Part shown: positions 17,709 through 27,349 of the stretch, piece by piece
Numbering within the stretch: the first letter of the stretch is position 1
Layout: every line of letters begins with the position of its first letter
NCBI GenBank assembly: GCA_902634555.1
Contig: CACPKO010000001.1
Span: 1 to 64,000, forward strand
Direction: 5' to 3'
From: Actinomycetota bacterium
Lineage (GTDB): Bacteria > Actinomycetota > Acidimicrobiia > Acidimicrobiales > MedAcidi-G1
Length of the DNA stretch: 64,000 nucleotides
Made by a program: the position numbers and the translations under genes
Notes under the pieces: model-generated
What the model was told of the DNA's origin: nothing
Databases searched by the model: none
Seen by the model: the letters and a program-made list of their open reading frames with translations, nothing else

Positions 17709-19546
17709 CAGTACTTGACGGCAGCGATGTCATCGGGCCAGGGGATGAACCTGAACCGATGGCGCTTGTAGATATAGATGATGTTGGCGCTTTACAAGTT
17801 CTCCGACGCGGTGTAGCAGAATCACCAGAACTTAAAGAAGGTTTCTGGGGAACAGTTATCAGAGCCTTAGGAGTTGCGGGATCAAAACTGCTAGTCCCCG
17901 TAACTATCCAACTCATCATTGATAAAGGACTATCCGGTGATGAAGTAGACCTATCCAAAGTCGTAACTTTTGCTTCGCTATCCGCTCTCTTACTAATAGC
18001 CAGCATCTTTTTAGAACGAGCCACCTATTTTCGCCTTGGATGCATGGCAGAAAATGTTTTACGCGGATTACGTGTAAGAGTTTTTTCACATTTACACAAA
18101 CTTAGTTTGGCAGAGCATACGGCTTCAAAAAAAGGAGTCTTAACCGCACGCGTGACAAGCGACGTAGAAACACTCACTCGGTTTGCCCAGTGGGGAGCAA
18201 TCGCATGGGTAGTAGATAGTTTCCAAATTATTGCAGTACTCGCGCTCATGACCTACTACTCATGGGAACTCACATTGGTGACTCTTGCAGTTCATGTTCC
18301 CCTAATCCCAACTCTAAGAATCATGCAGTACCGCCAATTACGGGCATATGACGTGTTACGTACACGGGTATCAGAAACTCTTGGCTCAATCTCTGAAGCC
18401 GTGATGGGTATGACCATGATAAGAAGTTACGGCCAGCGAAAAGCTACTCGTGAACGCATCGATCAAGCTATTGATGATCAGTACAAACAACAAATGCGTG
18501 CCGCCCGCTATTTCTCTTTCATCATCCCAATGACAGACATATTTGGAGTAGTAGCAATTGCTTCCGTAGTCGGATCGGGCGTTTGGTGGGGTAGCTCATG
18601 GGATCTCACATCAGGCGAGCTAATTGCTTTCATTTTCTTAGTGAACTTACTTCTTTCTCCAATCACTCAACTCGGAGAAGTACTAGACCAAACACAAACT
18701 GCTTTAGCTGGCTGGTGGAAAATATTAAAAGTCATTGACACCCCGATAGAAATCCCTGATAAGAATTCCGGACCTGAAATACAAACTGGACCTCTCTCAG
18801 TAAAAGCAGAGGGTGTCGAATTTGCTTATCGAGAAGGAGATCGTGTTCTACACGGAATAAACGTTGAATTGCCAGCAGGATCGTCTGTCGCGATTGTGGG
18901 AGAGACTGGATCAGGTAAAACAACTTTTGCAAAACTTATCGCTCGGCTTGCAGACCCAACCGCCGGAAAACTTTTTGTTGGAGGAGTAGATCTGAAAGAA
19001 ATGGCATCACAGGATCGAAGATCAGCGATACGCATGGTTCCCCAAGACGGTTTCCTCTTTGACACTACAGTTGCCGAAAATATTCGTTATGGGCGACCAG
19101 AGGCTACATACAACGAAGTAGAAGAAGCGGTTCACTCTCTAGACCTTCAACCATGGATAGAAAGCCTCCCTGACGGTATTAACACTCTTGTCGGTGAGCG
19201 AGGAGAGTCTCTTTCTGTTGGTGAACGCCAATTAGTGGCACTGGTTCGAGCCCAACTCGCTGACCCAGGGTTACTGGTTCTTGATGAAGCCACTTCGTCC
19301 GTTGATCCTGAAACAGAAACAGTTCTAGAGCATGCTCTTGAACGCTTAGCTGAAGGAAGAACCACAATTAGTGTCGCTCACCGGCTTTCCACTGCTGAAA
19401 GATCCGACCTCGTTCTAGTCTTTGATCACGGAAACCTTGTAGAACAAGGACCCCATGATGAACTAAAAGAAAATGGTGGCGTTTACAACAAACTTTATGA
19501 CTCTTGGCTAGGTAACACACGAGAGAATTCTGATGGATCCAATTGA
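17705..19546 (+). CDS. ABC exporter half-transporter, consensus-Walker subunit
   Basis: Second half of the heterodimeric exporter, 613 aa, with an N-terminal cytosolic extension of about 40 residues before the membrane domain. Walker A is GETGSGKTT (K405), and Walker B LVLDEATS carries the catalytic E528. The ABC signature is the non-canonical LSVGERQL instead of LSGGQ. Since each ATP site pairs the Walker motifs of one subunit with the signature of the other, the altered signature here and the D506 of the partner fall in the same degenerate site. The gene overlaps its partner at the 5' end and overlaps the PIG-L gene by 14 bp at the 3' end. Confidence 0.9.
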   Translation: MTVLDGSDVIGPGDEPEPMALVDIDDVGALQVLRRGVAESPELKEGFWGTVIRALGVAGSKLLVPVTIQLIIDKGLSGDEVDLSKVVTFASLSALLLIASIFLERATYFRLGCMAENVLRGLRVRVFSHLHKLSLAEHTASKKGVLTARVTSDVETLTRFAQWGAIAWVVDSFQIIAVLALMTYYSWELTLVTLAVHVPLIPTLRIMQYRQLRAYDVLRTRVSETLGSISEAVMGMTMIRSYGQRKATRERIDQAIDDQYKQQMRAARYFSFIIPMTDIFGVVAIASVVGSGVWWGSSWDLTSGELIAFIFLVNLLLSPITQLGEVLDQTQTALAGWWKILKVIDTPIEIPDKNSGPEIQTGPLSVKAEGVEFAYREGDRVLHGINVELPAGSSVAIVGETGSGKTTFAKLIARLADPTAGKLFVGGVDLKEMASQDRRSAIRMVPQDGFLFDTTVAENIRYGRPEATYNEVEEAVHSLDLQPWIESLPDGINTLVGERGESLSVGERQLVALVRAQLADPGLLVLDEATSSVDPETETVLEHALERLAEGRTTISVAHRLSTAERSDLVLVFDHGNLVEQGPHDELKENGGVYNKLYDSWLGNTRENSDGSN

Positions 19547-20267
19547 TCCCCTTGAAGGAAATCAGGCCCAAGTATGGGATCAGAAAATAGAGAATCTTTC
19601 ACCACCGAAAATTACTTGGCCACCGAGTGGCCATATCGTTCTCATATCGCCACATCCAGACGATGAACTACTCGCAGCCGGAGCAACTTTGGCTACGGCC
19701 TCTGACAAAAAAACACCGATAACGATTCTTGGCGTAACTAATGGAGAATTATCGCATCCCTATTTAAATGAATCCGAGCGACAAGAACTTGGAAAAAGAA
19801 GAGAACGCGAAACAATTTCTGCTTATCAAACAGCAGGAATCCAAGCAGAAAGAATCGCACTTTCAGCACCTGACGGCTTTGTGTCGCAACATATTAAAGA
19901 GATTCAAAAACAATTAGAACAAATTATTCAAAAAGATACGATTTGTATAACCCCCTGGGAAGGAGATGGTCACCCTGACCATCAAGCTTGCGCTCTGGCG
20001 GCAAAAGAAATTTGTTCCAAAAACAAAGTGCCACTGTTTGCTTCCCCAATTTGGTTATGGAATTGGGACAACCCTAAAGATCCAACCTTTCCTTTTTCAG
20101 AAGCGTTTTCTTTTCGATTTGATGCTGACATTATGCGTCGTAAGCAAGAAGGAATTAACTGTTACACCAGTCAGATTCAATCTGAAGATGGTTACCGACC
20201 AGTTTTACCGCCGACTTTTTTAGAACATTTTGAACGTCAAGTAGAAGTATTTCTTCCAGTTAGTTGA
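19533..20267 (+). CDS. PIG-L / LmbE family N-acetyl-glucosaminyl deacetylase
   Basis: Zinc-dependent deacetylase of 244 aa. The metal motif HPDDELLAAGATLA starts at H41, and the second ligand region is WEGDGHPDHQA. In Actinomycetota this fold includes MshB and Mca of the mycothiol pathway, but it also includes many uncharacterised deacetylases, so the substrate is not assigned. The start ATG lies within the last codons of the ABC exporter gene, which suggests co-translation and perhaps action on the exported compound or its precursor (inference). Confidence 0.85.
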   Translation: MDPIDPLEGNQAQVWDQKIENLSPPKITWPPSGHIVLISPHPDDELLAAGATLATASDKKTPITILGVTNGELSHPYLNESERQELGKRRERETISAYQTAGIQAERIALSAPDGFVSQHIKEIQKQLEQIIQKDTICITPWEGDGHPDHQACALAAKEICSKNKVPLFASPIWLWNWDNPKDPTFPFSEAFSFRFDADIMRRKQEGINCYTSQIQSEDGYRPVLPPTFLEHFERQVEVFLPVS

Positions 20268-20342
20268 AATGATTAAAAAAATCTCCGCAGTACGAGAAAA
20301 AACAATTACGATCAAAACGGTCAAGCAAATTAGGAGAACACC

Positions 20343-21332
20343 GTGAGCCTTAAACCAATTCGAGTTGCAGTTACCGGAGCTGCCGGTCAAATCGGATACA
20401 GCCTTGCCTTTCGCATAGCGAGCGGCCAATTATTAGGTCCAAACCAGCCAATAATTTTACAGATGCTAGAAATCCCACCAGCAATGGGAGGATTAGAGGG
20501 CGTAGCCATGGAACTAGACGATTGTGCTTTCCCTCTACTCGACTCAATGGTTTTAAGCGATGACCCAAACACAGCTTTTGATGGTGCCGAAGTCGCATTA
20601 TTAGTTGGCTCCCGTCCCCGAACAAAAGGAATGGAACGCCAAGACCTTCTCGAAGCAAATGGCGCCATTTTTACTGTGCAAGGGCAAGCATTGAACTCTC
20701 ATGCTGACGACGGGCTAAAAGTGCTTGTAGTAGGTAACCCTGCGAACACAAACTGTCTTATCGCCATGAATAACGCCCCTGATATTCCTAACAATCGGTT
20801 CACCGCCATGATGCGCCTCGATCACAATAGAGCACGTTCCCAAGCAGCTACAAAATTAGGTGTGGCCTCCAAAGAAATAACTCAAATGACTATTTGGGGA
20901 AACCACTCGGCTACACAGTACCCAGACTTGGTTCATGCGCACATAAATGGTGAATCAGTTTCTTCTGTAATAAACGATCAAAATTGGATTGAGAATGACT
21001 TCATTCCCACGGTTCAACAACGCGGTGCAGCAATCATTGAAGCCCGTGGAGCATCAAGTGCAGCTTCTGCAGCGAACGCAGCAATTGACCATGTCCATGA
21101 CTGGGCGCTGGGCACACCAACAAATGACTGGGTGTCCATGGGTGTCCCGTCAGACGGAAGTTACGGCGTTCCTGAAGGCTTAATATGCGGGTTTCCAACC
21201 ACTTGCGTTGATGGCGAATGGTCAATTGTTTCTGATCTTCAAATAGATGATTTTTCTAGATCTCGTATTGATGCTTCAGTAGCAGAATTAGCTGAAGAAA
21301 GAGACATGGTTCAACAACTCGGACTTATTTAA
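20343..21332 (+). CDS. mdh: Malate dehydrogenase
   Basis: NAD-dependent oxidation of malate to oxaloacetate. It belongs to the cytosolic-type MDH group: [20 protein letters not shown] for dinucleotide binding, [18 protein letters not shown] with the substrate arginines, VGNPANTN, and the catalytic histidine in [11 protein letters not shown]. The length is 329 aa. The start is GTG 20343, with an AGGAG Shine-Dalgarno seven bases upstream. The 3' end overlaps the convergent SCP2-like gene by 4 bp. Confidence 0.96.
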   Translation: MSLKPIRVAVTGAAGQIGYSLAFRIASGQLLGPNQPIILQMLEIPPAMGGLEGVAMELDDCAFPLLDSMVLSDDPNTAFDGAEVALLVGSRPRTKGMERQDLLEANGAIFTVQGQALNSHADDGLKVLVVGNPANTNCLIAMNNAPDIPNNRFTAMMRLDHNRARSQAATKLGVASKEITQMTIWGNHSATQYPDLVHAHINGESVSSVINDQNWIENDFIPTVQQRGAAIIEARGASSAASAANAAIDHVHDWALGTPTNDWVSMGVPSDGSYGVPEGLICGFPTTCVDGEWSIVSDLQIDDFSRSRIDASVAELAEERDMVQQLGLI

Positions 21333-21697
21333 TCTGGACGACAAGAAGCAAATACGTCACCTAAGCCCTTAAAAACATCATGGTTGTCCACGAGAAGACG
21401 TGGATCTCCGCCAATCTCAAGTTGGCCAGCAATGATTGACTCTAAAGGATCTGTTATTCCGGTAGCGATGTCCAAAGCTGTAGATCGGTCAGTGGTAAAC
21501 CAAACGTTTTCCGCTTCGTCAGTACCTGAATAAACACGAACCTCTCCATTTCCGATAGTTAGCCGCCAAGAAGGCCCGTCGGTAATTCGATAACCCAATA
21601 CCAAATCTTTATTTAAGGAAACTTCTTTAAGGCCGAGATGTGTAGTTGCTGCTTCATCAAGAGCAGATATCCATTCTGGTGAGAGAAATTCAGCCAT
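21329..21697 (-). CDS. SCP2 sterol-binding domain protein
   Basis: Small stand-alone SCP2-like domain of 122 aa. The typical order of strands is visible: [25 protein letters not shown], then a [15 protein letters not shown] helix and [14 protein letters not shown], which corresponds to the family's G-x-L-x-x-x-GD-x-x-L segment near the lipid tunnel. The protein probably binds a hydrophobic ligand in the cytoplasm; no enzyme domain is attached. I chose ATG 21697; a TTG six bases further upstream is in frame. It is convergent with mdh. Confidence 0.75.
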   Translation of the reverse strand: MAEFLSPEWISALDEAATTHLGLKEVSLNKDLVLGYRITDGPSWRLTIGNGEVRVYSGTDEAENVWFTTDRSTALDIATGITDPLESIIAGQLEIGGDPRLLVDNHDVFKGLGDVFASCRPD

Positions 21698-21757
21698 CCC
21701 CAAATCCTAGACGACGCTGACTCTCTTTAGTGATGCTTAAACATGTACGTTTAAAGG

Positions 21758-22120
21758 ATGGAACAGATCGGTAAGGGGCAAAAAACTTTCGACTATTCGC
21801 CTATAAAGGGCATCTGGCAGCGTTTAGAAGGACCAGAAGATGTGTTGACCTATTTAGAAAATGAAAATACTGAAGGGGTTATCGCAGTTATTCGTGATGC
21901 CGGCGCCACTTTTTTGTCACCAATTTTTGAAGACCTCACTGGAGTGATCTGTACCGGCGGAACAATTCGAAGCCACATCGGGATTATTAGTAGAGAATTT
22001 CAAATACCAGGGGTTGTGGCAGCTGAATTGCTTCATGAACCAGAAGACGGTACAGAAATCGAAATAGATGGAACCGGCGAGTTCGGGATAATACGGTTAC
22101 CGGGAAACTCGGAACGGTGA
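21758..22120 (+). CDS. Stand-alone PEP-utilizer mobile (phosphohistidine swivelling) domain
   Basis: A 120 aa protein that is almost only the swivelling domain of PEP synthase, PPDK and enzyme I. The signature TGGTIRSHIGIISREFQIPGV aligns with TGG-x-x-S/T-H-x-A-I-x-A-R-E-x-G-I-P, with H73 as the phosphorylatable histidine. The N-terminal 40 residues are not recognisable. No ATP-grasp or PEP-binding TIM-barrel domain is fused or encoded nearby. The next gene, starting 5 bp downstream, encodes an unrecognised protein, so the two probably form a complex or a phosphotransfer pair (inference). The divergent neighbour is the SCP2-like gene. Confidence 0.75.
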   Translation: MEQIGKGQKTFDYSPIKGIWQRLEGPEDVLTYLENENTEGVIAVIRDAGATFLSPIFEDLTGVICTGGTIRSHIGIISREFQIPGVVAAELLHEPEDGTEIEIDGTGEFGIIRLPGNSER

Positions 22121-22124
22121 CAAG

Positions 22125-23219
22125 GTGATCGAAAGAGTCAACCATCTCATAGGTGAAATTAACGGCGTCTCACGAGATTTGATGGCAGAACGAACTCATT
22201 ACTCGTCTCAACTCATACCAGTTTCTGCCTATGTTGTGCTCTCCACCGTTGAAGCTTTTTTGCGTTACCCAGACATAGTGAAATCCATTGTTCAAGCAAT
22301 GCCACCTGAAGAAATAGGTAAGCGAGCGCGAACCCCGGGCAGCCAAGCCAACTCAGTTTTTTTATGGGGAATCGCAAATTTTTTTCTTATCGGTAGACGG
22401 GTGATGTCTTTAGTTGACCCGTCGCTTGATTCTGTGGAACGAACCCACGACGTACTTGATTTTTGGGCGAGAACTTCGCAGGCTTATCGCGGCAACGATC
22501 ACTTACATGCCGCAAACGCGAATGACACAATTCAGGTATACGACGAAGAAACATTAAAAGTCTTATTTGAAGGTGTTTCCCCGGTTGATGATGAGAGACG
22601 CCAAATTATTCGAAAAGCGAACGCGACACTTATTAATTATTTGTTTCTTTTATATTTTGATACTCGAGTTGGGCATGGAGACACCGGACCGTATCGCTTA
22701 CCTGATGGAAGGTCGGTGATAGTGAGAGATTATTACCGGTTAGGGGAAAGCGATTTTTGGTGGTCCGGAGTTTCAAAAGAAATGCCGTATAAAAACCTCA
22801 CCGCAGTGTTTGTGATCGGCAACGATGTTGATCTCACCATTACCGACTTTGGAACGACTGTTTCAGATCCGGAGAATTATCTTGACGGTTTAAGCGGTTT
22901 CGCACTCTTCACTACCGACTCTGGAGAGATCAGAGAACTTTCAGATGAGGAACTTGTTGAAATGGCGGGTGTGGCGAAAGCGGCTCAAAAAAAGCATTAT
23001 CGCAATATTGTTAAAATGAACAGAGATGAAAAAATTGCTTGCGGGTCATACGTTTATTTCACGTTTCTTCGCCCATTTGCTGAGATCGCTGGAATAAGTG
23101 ATGACATTGATTGGACGTGTCCACGGGACACCCCAGCCGATTTGTATCCGTTTATCACGTTAGATTCTGAACCACAGATCGCTGACCCAGACGCAGAATT
23201 GTTTACTTACTACGAGTGA
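22125..23219 (+). CDS. Uncharacterised protein paired with the phosphohistidine domain
   Basis: A 364 aa protein of a family I do not recognise. It appears soluble, with no signal peptide. The N-terminal third is helical (MIERVNHLIGEINGVSRDLM). A hydrophobic helix lies around NYLFLLYFDTRVGHGDTG. A probable beta-rich region follows, from GPYRLPDGRSVIVRDYYRLG to DVDLTITDFGTTV. The final part contains KKHYRNIVKMNRDEK. The start is GTG 22125, with AAGG close upstream. The near contact with the upstream swivelling-domain gene implies joint function. No ATP-grasp or P-loop motif is evident. It ends convergently, overlapping the DUF368 gene by 10 bp. Confidence 0.6.
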   Translation: MIERVNHLIGEINGVSRDLMAERTHYSSQLIPVSAYVVLSTVEAFLRYPDIVKSIVQAMPPEEIGKRARTPGSQANSVFLWGIANFFLIGRRVMSLVDPSLDSVERTHDVLDFWARTSQAYRGNDHLHAANANDTIQVYDEETLKVLFEGVSPVDDERRQIIRKANATLINYLFLLYFDTRVGHGDTGPYRLPDGRSVIVRDYYRLGESDFWWSGVSKEMPYKNLTAVFVIGNDVDLTITDFGTTVSDPENYLDGLSGFALFTTDSGEIRELSDEELVEMAGVAKAAQKKHYRNIVKMNRDEKIACGSYVYFTFLRPFAEIAGISDDIDWTCPRDTPADLYPFITLDSEPQIADPDAELFTYYE

Positions 23220-24109
23220 GTAGTTCTTTTCGCTAACGCGTCAAAAACGAGAACTACAACAAAAGCTCCGACAGCCAACAAAGTAGGTGTCAGAAATTCA
23301 CTGCTGGCAGGCCAGTCAAGACCAACCCCTGGTTCAGTTTCAGAACCAACCCCATTAGGCCAAGGCCAAAGAACACGAAGTGACCCGACCATCAAACCAA
23401 TTAGTACAGCGAGAACAATGTTCCGGTGCCGGTTGAGTAAACGATCCAGCAAAGTAGCGAAAAGTGCTAACCCGATTACTGCTCCTACAGCAAACACTGC
23501 AGCATCTCCCCAAATACGGTCATCGATTACTTCAAGCACCGACTCATATAGGCCAAACATCAGCAGCAAAAAAGAACCAGATAAACCCGGAAGAATCATT
23601 GCGCAAATAGTTATCGCACCCGCTAAGAAAAGCACTAAAGGAGAAGGGTCGCTGATCGGTCCGCTTTGCCACCCTAAACAAAAGAAAACAATTAAACCGG
23701 TTCCTATGATCGTGGCAACTGTAGAAATGGTTTGTTGCGGAAGTAAACGCCAAGAAATAATAATTGACCCGAGAACAAGGCCAAGAAACAGTCCCGCCAT
23801 TTCTTCAGGATGATTTTCAAGACCGCTTTCTAATGGTCCAACAAGAATCACTACCGCGGCTACTGCTCCGACACCTAACGGAACCAATAATTTCCAGTTA
23901 ACAGATTTTAATCCTTGAGTTCCATCAGAAATTTTTCCGCGAACAAAAAAACTAACTGCTTTAGCTCCGTCACGTAAAGCTTCAATTAGCTCCTCGTAAA
24001 TGCCAAACATGAGAGCCAAAGTGCCACCTGAAACGCCCGGGACAGTATTAGCGACACCCATTAGGGCCCCTTGGCTTAACCGAAGTAAATGTTTAGTTTT
24101 TTTAATCAT
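23210..24109 (-). CDS. DUF368 membrane protein (PopT-type polyprenyl-phosphate transporter)
   Basis: Polytopic membrane protein of about 299 aa with the family hallmark GVANTVPGVSGGTLALMFGIYEELI near the N-terminus and an internal repeat ICAMILPGLSGSFLLLMFGLYESVL. DUF368 proteins (PopT) have been reported to recycle undecaprenyl phosphate across the membrane for envelope synthesis; the role here is by family. I use ATG 24109, which overlaps the stop of the upstream thioesterase gene by 8 bp. A TTG 14 codons earlier is in frame but would increase the overlap. The 3' end overlaps the convergent unknown gene. Confidence 0.85.
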   Translation of the reverse strand: MIKKTKHLLRLSQGALMGVANTVPGVSGGTLALMFGIYEELIEALRDGAKAVSFFVRGKISDGTQGLKSVNWKLLVPLGVGAVAAVVILVGPLESGLENHPEEMAGLFLGLVLGSIIISWRLLPQQTISTVATIIGTGLIVFFCLGWQSGPISDPSPLVLFLAGAITICAMILPGLSGSFLLLMFGLYESVLEVIDDRIWGDAAVFAVGAVIGLALFATLLDRLLNRHRNIVLAVLIGLMVGSLRVLWPWPNGVGSETEPGVGLDWPASSEFLTPTLLAVGAFVVVLVFDALAKRTTHS

Positions 24110-24545
24110 CAGCCGGGTTTGTAAGAAATGGCTTGAGGCCATCAAGAACAATGTCGGGGCATCTCACCGGACGTCCGTCAGTGTTAGTTACCGCAATTGT
24201 TACTTCTTGAGAAGCCATTACCTCGTCACCACGTAATATTCGTTGCCCCCATCGTGAAGAAGCTCGCCGTAACTCTAAAACCTCAGTTTCAATAATAAGA
24301 GAGTCTCCTCCAACCGCTGAAGACAGGAACTTAGTTTCGATCTTTGAAACAATGAAACGAAATCCTATTTTTTCCAGATCAGGCAAACCTAGGTTTGCCT
24401 CATCGAGTAGTTCAATACGTCCAGTTTCAAATAATTGGACGTAAACCGAATGGTTTAAATGCCCGTAAGGGTCGAGTTCATAAAAACGTACTTTGACATG
24501 GTGTAGATGTGGCACACCGTTGACATTAGTCGGATTAGAAGTCAA
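24102..24545 (-). CDS. Acyl-CoA thioesterase (4HBT / YbgC-FadM type)
   Basis: Hot-dog fold thioesterase of 147 aa. The active-site block YELDPYGHLNHSVYVQLFE matches the D-x-x-G-H-x-N-x-x-Y pattern of 4-hydroxybenzoyl-CoA thioesterase relatives, with the catalytic aspartate in ELDP. The substrate is likely a fatty-acyl-CoA. The start as given is TTG 24545; an in-frame GTG lies 10 codons inside, and the Shine-Dalgarno is poor for both. The gene is coupled to DUF368 downstream. Confidence 0.82.
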   Translation of the reverse strand: MTSNPTNVNGVPHLHHVKVRFYELDPYGHLNHSVYVQLFETGRIELLDEANLGLPDLEKIGFRFIVSKIETKFLSSAVGGDSLIIETEVLELRRASSRWGQRILRGDEVMASQEVTIAVTNTDGRPVRCPDIVLDGLKPFLTNPADD

Positions 24546-24624
24546 TACGGTGAAAGAGAGTTACAGAATTTATGAATCGATGATGGAAACGTGAAGGCGG
24601 TCTTGGACCATATAGAAGGGAAAG

Positions 24625-25407
24625 TTAAGCCTGTCCGCTTAACGCACGGTTCTTTACTTTTGCTTTCACGTAATCACGGTTCATGAACGCAATAAAGTCA
24701 AGGCTTATCTCTTTAGGGCATGCTTCGTGGCATTCTCCATGGTTTGTGCACGATCCAAAGAACTCTTCCATGACCTCAACCATTTCCTCGGTTCGGCTCC
24801 AACGTTCTGCCTGCCCTTGAGGAAGCAACGCAAGATGACCGATTTTTGCTGAAGTGAAAAGTTGTGCTGCAGAGTTCGGGCAAGCAGCAACACAAGCACC
24901 ACAACCGATACATGCTGCCGCGTCAAAAGCCTGATCAGCTGCATCTTTAGGCACTGGCGTCAAATTTGCATCTGATGCAGCTCCAGTGTTGACACTGATG
25001 TAACCGCCGGCTTCAATGATTCGATCCAGAGGGGAGCGGTCAACGGCAAGATCTCGAATTACGGGAAACCCGGCAGCGCGGAAAGGTTCAACAACGATTT
25101 CGTCGCCATCCTTAAATTCACGCATATGCAGTTGACAAGTGGCAGTAGCTTTTTGCGGACCGTGTGCTCTGCCGTTAATCATCACACCGCAAGTTCCACA
25201 GATTCCTTCACGGCAATCTGATTCAAACGCAATTGGTTCCGATCCTTGTTCGTTAAGCGAATCATTAAGGAGATCCAGCATTTCTAAGAAAGAAGCATCT
25301 GTCGTTATGGCTTGATCATAGGTTTCAAAATGGCCATCATCAGATGGTCCATTTTGGCGCCAAACTTTTATTGTTACGTTTATTATTTCTGCGTTACCAG
25401 TTGACAT
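24625..25407 (-). CDS. sdhB: Succinate dehydrogenase iron-sulfur subunit
   Basis: Electron-transfer subunit of complex II. It has three cluster regions: the plant-type ferredoxin motif CREGICGTCG with a later CQLHM, the [4Fe-4S] motif CIGCGACVAACPNSA, and the third cluster region CTNHGECHEACP. The 260 aa length and the sequence style match the fumarate-reductase-like SdhB paired with a single cytochrome b558-type anchor. It is the last gene of sdhCAB, 12 bp after sdhA. Confidence 0.95.
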   Translation of the reverse strand: MSTGNAEIINVTIKVWRQNGPSDDGHFETYDQAITTDASFLEMLDLLNDSLNEQGSEPIAFESDCREGICGTCGVMINGRAHGPQKATATCQLHMREFKDGDEIVVEPFRAAGFPVIRDLAVDRSPLDRIIEAGGYISVNTGAASDANLTPVPKDAADQAFDAAACIGCGACVAACPNSAAQLFTSAKIGHLALLPQGQAERWSRTEEMVEVMEEFFGSCTNHGECHEACPKEISLDFIAFMNRDYVKAKVKNRALSGQA

Positions 25408-25419
25408 AATTATCCTCGC

Positions 25420-27345
25420 CTACTTGTACGAACGCTGTGAAAGCGCAACATTCTCGAAAGTAAGTTCTTCACGGTGACGAGTTTGAGTGTTACCTGCACC
25501 GTTCCATTCCCATGCCGCTACATGAGCAAAATTCTCGTCATCTCTTTGTGCTTCACCTTCCGGAGTTTGGTATTCCTCTCGGAAGTGACCCCCGCAAGAC
25601 TCGTCACGGGTCAAAGCATCACGGGCCATAAGTTCAGCGAGTTCAAAGAAGTCGTCTACCCGTCCGGCTTTCTCAAGGGACTGGTTTAACGTGTCAGCGC
25701 TACCGGGCACACGAACATTTTTTAGGAATTCCTCTCGTAGAGACGGAATATCAGATAGCGCCTGTTCTAGACCTTCTTTGTTGCGTTCCATACCAATATT
25801 GTCCCAAACTATGCGACCTAATTCTCGATGGTAGTAGTCAACTGATTTAGTTCCATTGGTTGATAGCCAACGTTGAGTATCAGCCTCCACTGACGCAACC
25901 GCTTGAGTGAAGACAGGATCCGAGGTTGGGACTGCTGGTTCGCCTAATCGGCCGGCAAGACCATCGCCAATGGTGTAAGGCAGCACGAAGTATCCGTCTG
26001 CTAACCCTTGCATAAGAGCGCTAGCTCCTAAACGGTTCGCTCCATGGTCAGAAAAGTTTGACTCTCCGATGCTGTACAGGCCAGGAACGGTGGTCATCAG
26101 ATGGTAGTCAACCCATAGTCCACCCATGGTGTAATGAATAGCTGGATATATCCGCATCGGAGTTTGGTAAGGGTTTTCTCCGGTGATTCTTTGATACATG
26201 TCAAAGAGGTTTCCGTACTTAGCGGAGATCGTGTCTAAACCATCCCGTTCTATAGCGGCGGAGAAATCCAAGTAAACCCCGTTAGCTAACGGTCCTACTC
26301 CTCGCCCTTCATCAACTACAGTTTTGGCGTTTCGCGAAGCCACATCGCGTGGAACAAGGTTTCCGAAGGCAGGATATTTTCTCTCTAAATAATAATCTCT
26401 CTCGGACTCAGGAATATCTGCTGCACGGCGTGACTCGCCCTCAATGTTTGGAACCCAAATTCTCCCATCATTACGCAGCGATTCTGACATCAAAGTGAGC
26501 TTTGATTGGAAATCGTCACTCGCTGGAATACAGGTGGGATGTATCTGGGTGTAGCACGGGTTAGCGAAAAATGCTCCCTTGCGGTGAGCGCGCCAGGCAG
26601 CAGTGACGTTACACATCATCGCGTTGGTGGAAAGGAAATAAACGTTGCCATACCCGCCTGTAGCTAAAACAACCGCGTGAGCGGAATGAGGAGTGACTTC
26701 TCCACTCAACAAATCTCGAACAACGATTCCGCAGGCTTGACCATCTTTAGTCACGACATCAAGTAACTCTGATCTTGTATGAAGTTCAACTGATCCTGCC
26801 GACACTTGACGCATAAGAGCGGAATAGGCGCCAATGAGGAGCTGTTGCCCTGTTTGACCACGGGCGTAAAAGGTGCGAGAAACTTGAGCTCCACCGAAAG
26901 AACGGTTATCTAACAGCCCGCCATAGTCGCGAGCAAATGGAACTCCTTGCGCAGTGGCTTGATCAATAATATTTGCTGAAACTTCTGCCAGTCGATGCAC
27001 GTTGGCTTCGCGAGACCGGAAATCTCCACCTTTTACCGTGTCATAAAACAACCGATGAACAGAATCTCCGTCATTTGTGTAGTTTTTCGCCCCATTGATT
27101 CCGCCCTGAGCTGCGATGCTATGCGCGCGACGAGGGGTGTCATGAAAAGTGAAAGCTTTAACTCGGTAACCCAACTCACCTAACGAAGCAGCGGCAGATG
27201 CTCCCGCAAGCCCTGTTCCTACGACAATGATGTCGAACTTTCTTTTATTGTTTGGGTTGACAAGGTTCATGGAAAATTTATGGTTCTCCCATTTGTCAGA
27301 AATAGAACCTTCTGGAACTTTTGAATCAAGAATGTTTTCGGCCAT
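25420..27345 (-). CDS. sdhA: Succinate dehydrogenase flavoprotein subunit
   Basis: Oxidises succinate to fumarate with covalent FAD. The FAD-binding motif [20 protein letters not shown] is followed by [18 protein letters not shown], which contains the covalent-FAD histidine. Further conserved parts are [34 protein letters not shown] and [14 protein letters not shown]. The length, 641 aa, fits the Bacteroides/Mycobacterium Sdh1-like form and not the shorter proteobacterial one. The gene lies between sdhC and sdhB with gaps of 4 and 12 bp. Confidence 0.96.
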   Translation of the reverse strand: MAENILDSKVPEGSISDKWENHKFSMNLVNPNNKRKFDIIVVGTGLAGASAAASLGELGYRVKAFTFHDTPRRAHSIAAQGGINGAKNYTNDGDSVHRLFYDTVKGGDFRSREANVHRLAEVSANIIDQATAQGVPFARDYGGLLDNRSFGGAQVSRTFYARGQTGQQLLIGAYSALMRQVSAGSVELHTRSELLDVVTKDGQACGIVVRDLLSGEVTPHSAHAVVLATGGYGNVYFLSTNAMMCNVTAAWRAHRKGAFFANPCYTQIHPTCIPASDDFQSKLTLMSESLRNDGRIWVPNIEGESRRAADIPESERDYYLERKYPAFGNLVPRDVASRNAKTVVDEGRGVGPLANGVYLDFSAAIERDGLDTISAKYGNLFDMYQRITGENPYQTPMRIYPAIHYTMGGLWVDYHLMTTVPGLYSIGESNFSDHGANRLGASALMQGLADGYFVLPYTIGDGLAGRLGEPAVPTSDPVFTQAVASVEADTQRWLSTNGTKSVDYYHRELGRIVWDNIGMERNKEGLEQALSDIPSLREEFLKNVRVPGSADTLNQSLEKAGRVDDFFELAELMARDALTRDESCGGHFREEYQTPEGEAQRDDENFAHVAAWEWNGAGNTQTRHREELTFENVALSQRSYK

Positions 27346-27349
27346 CTAA

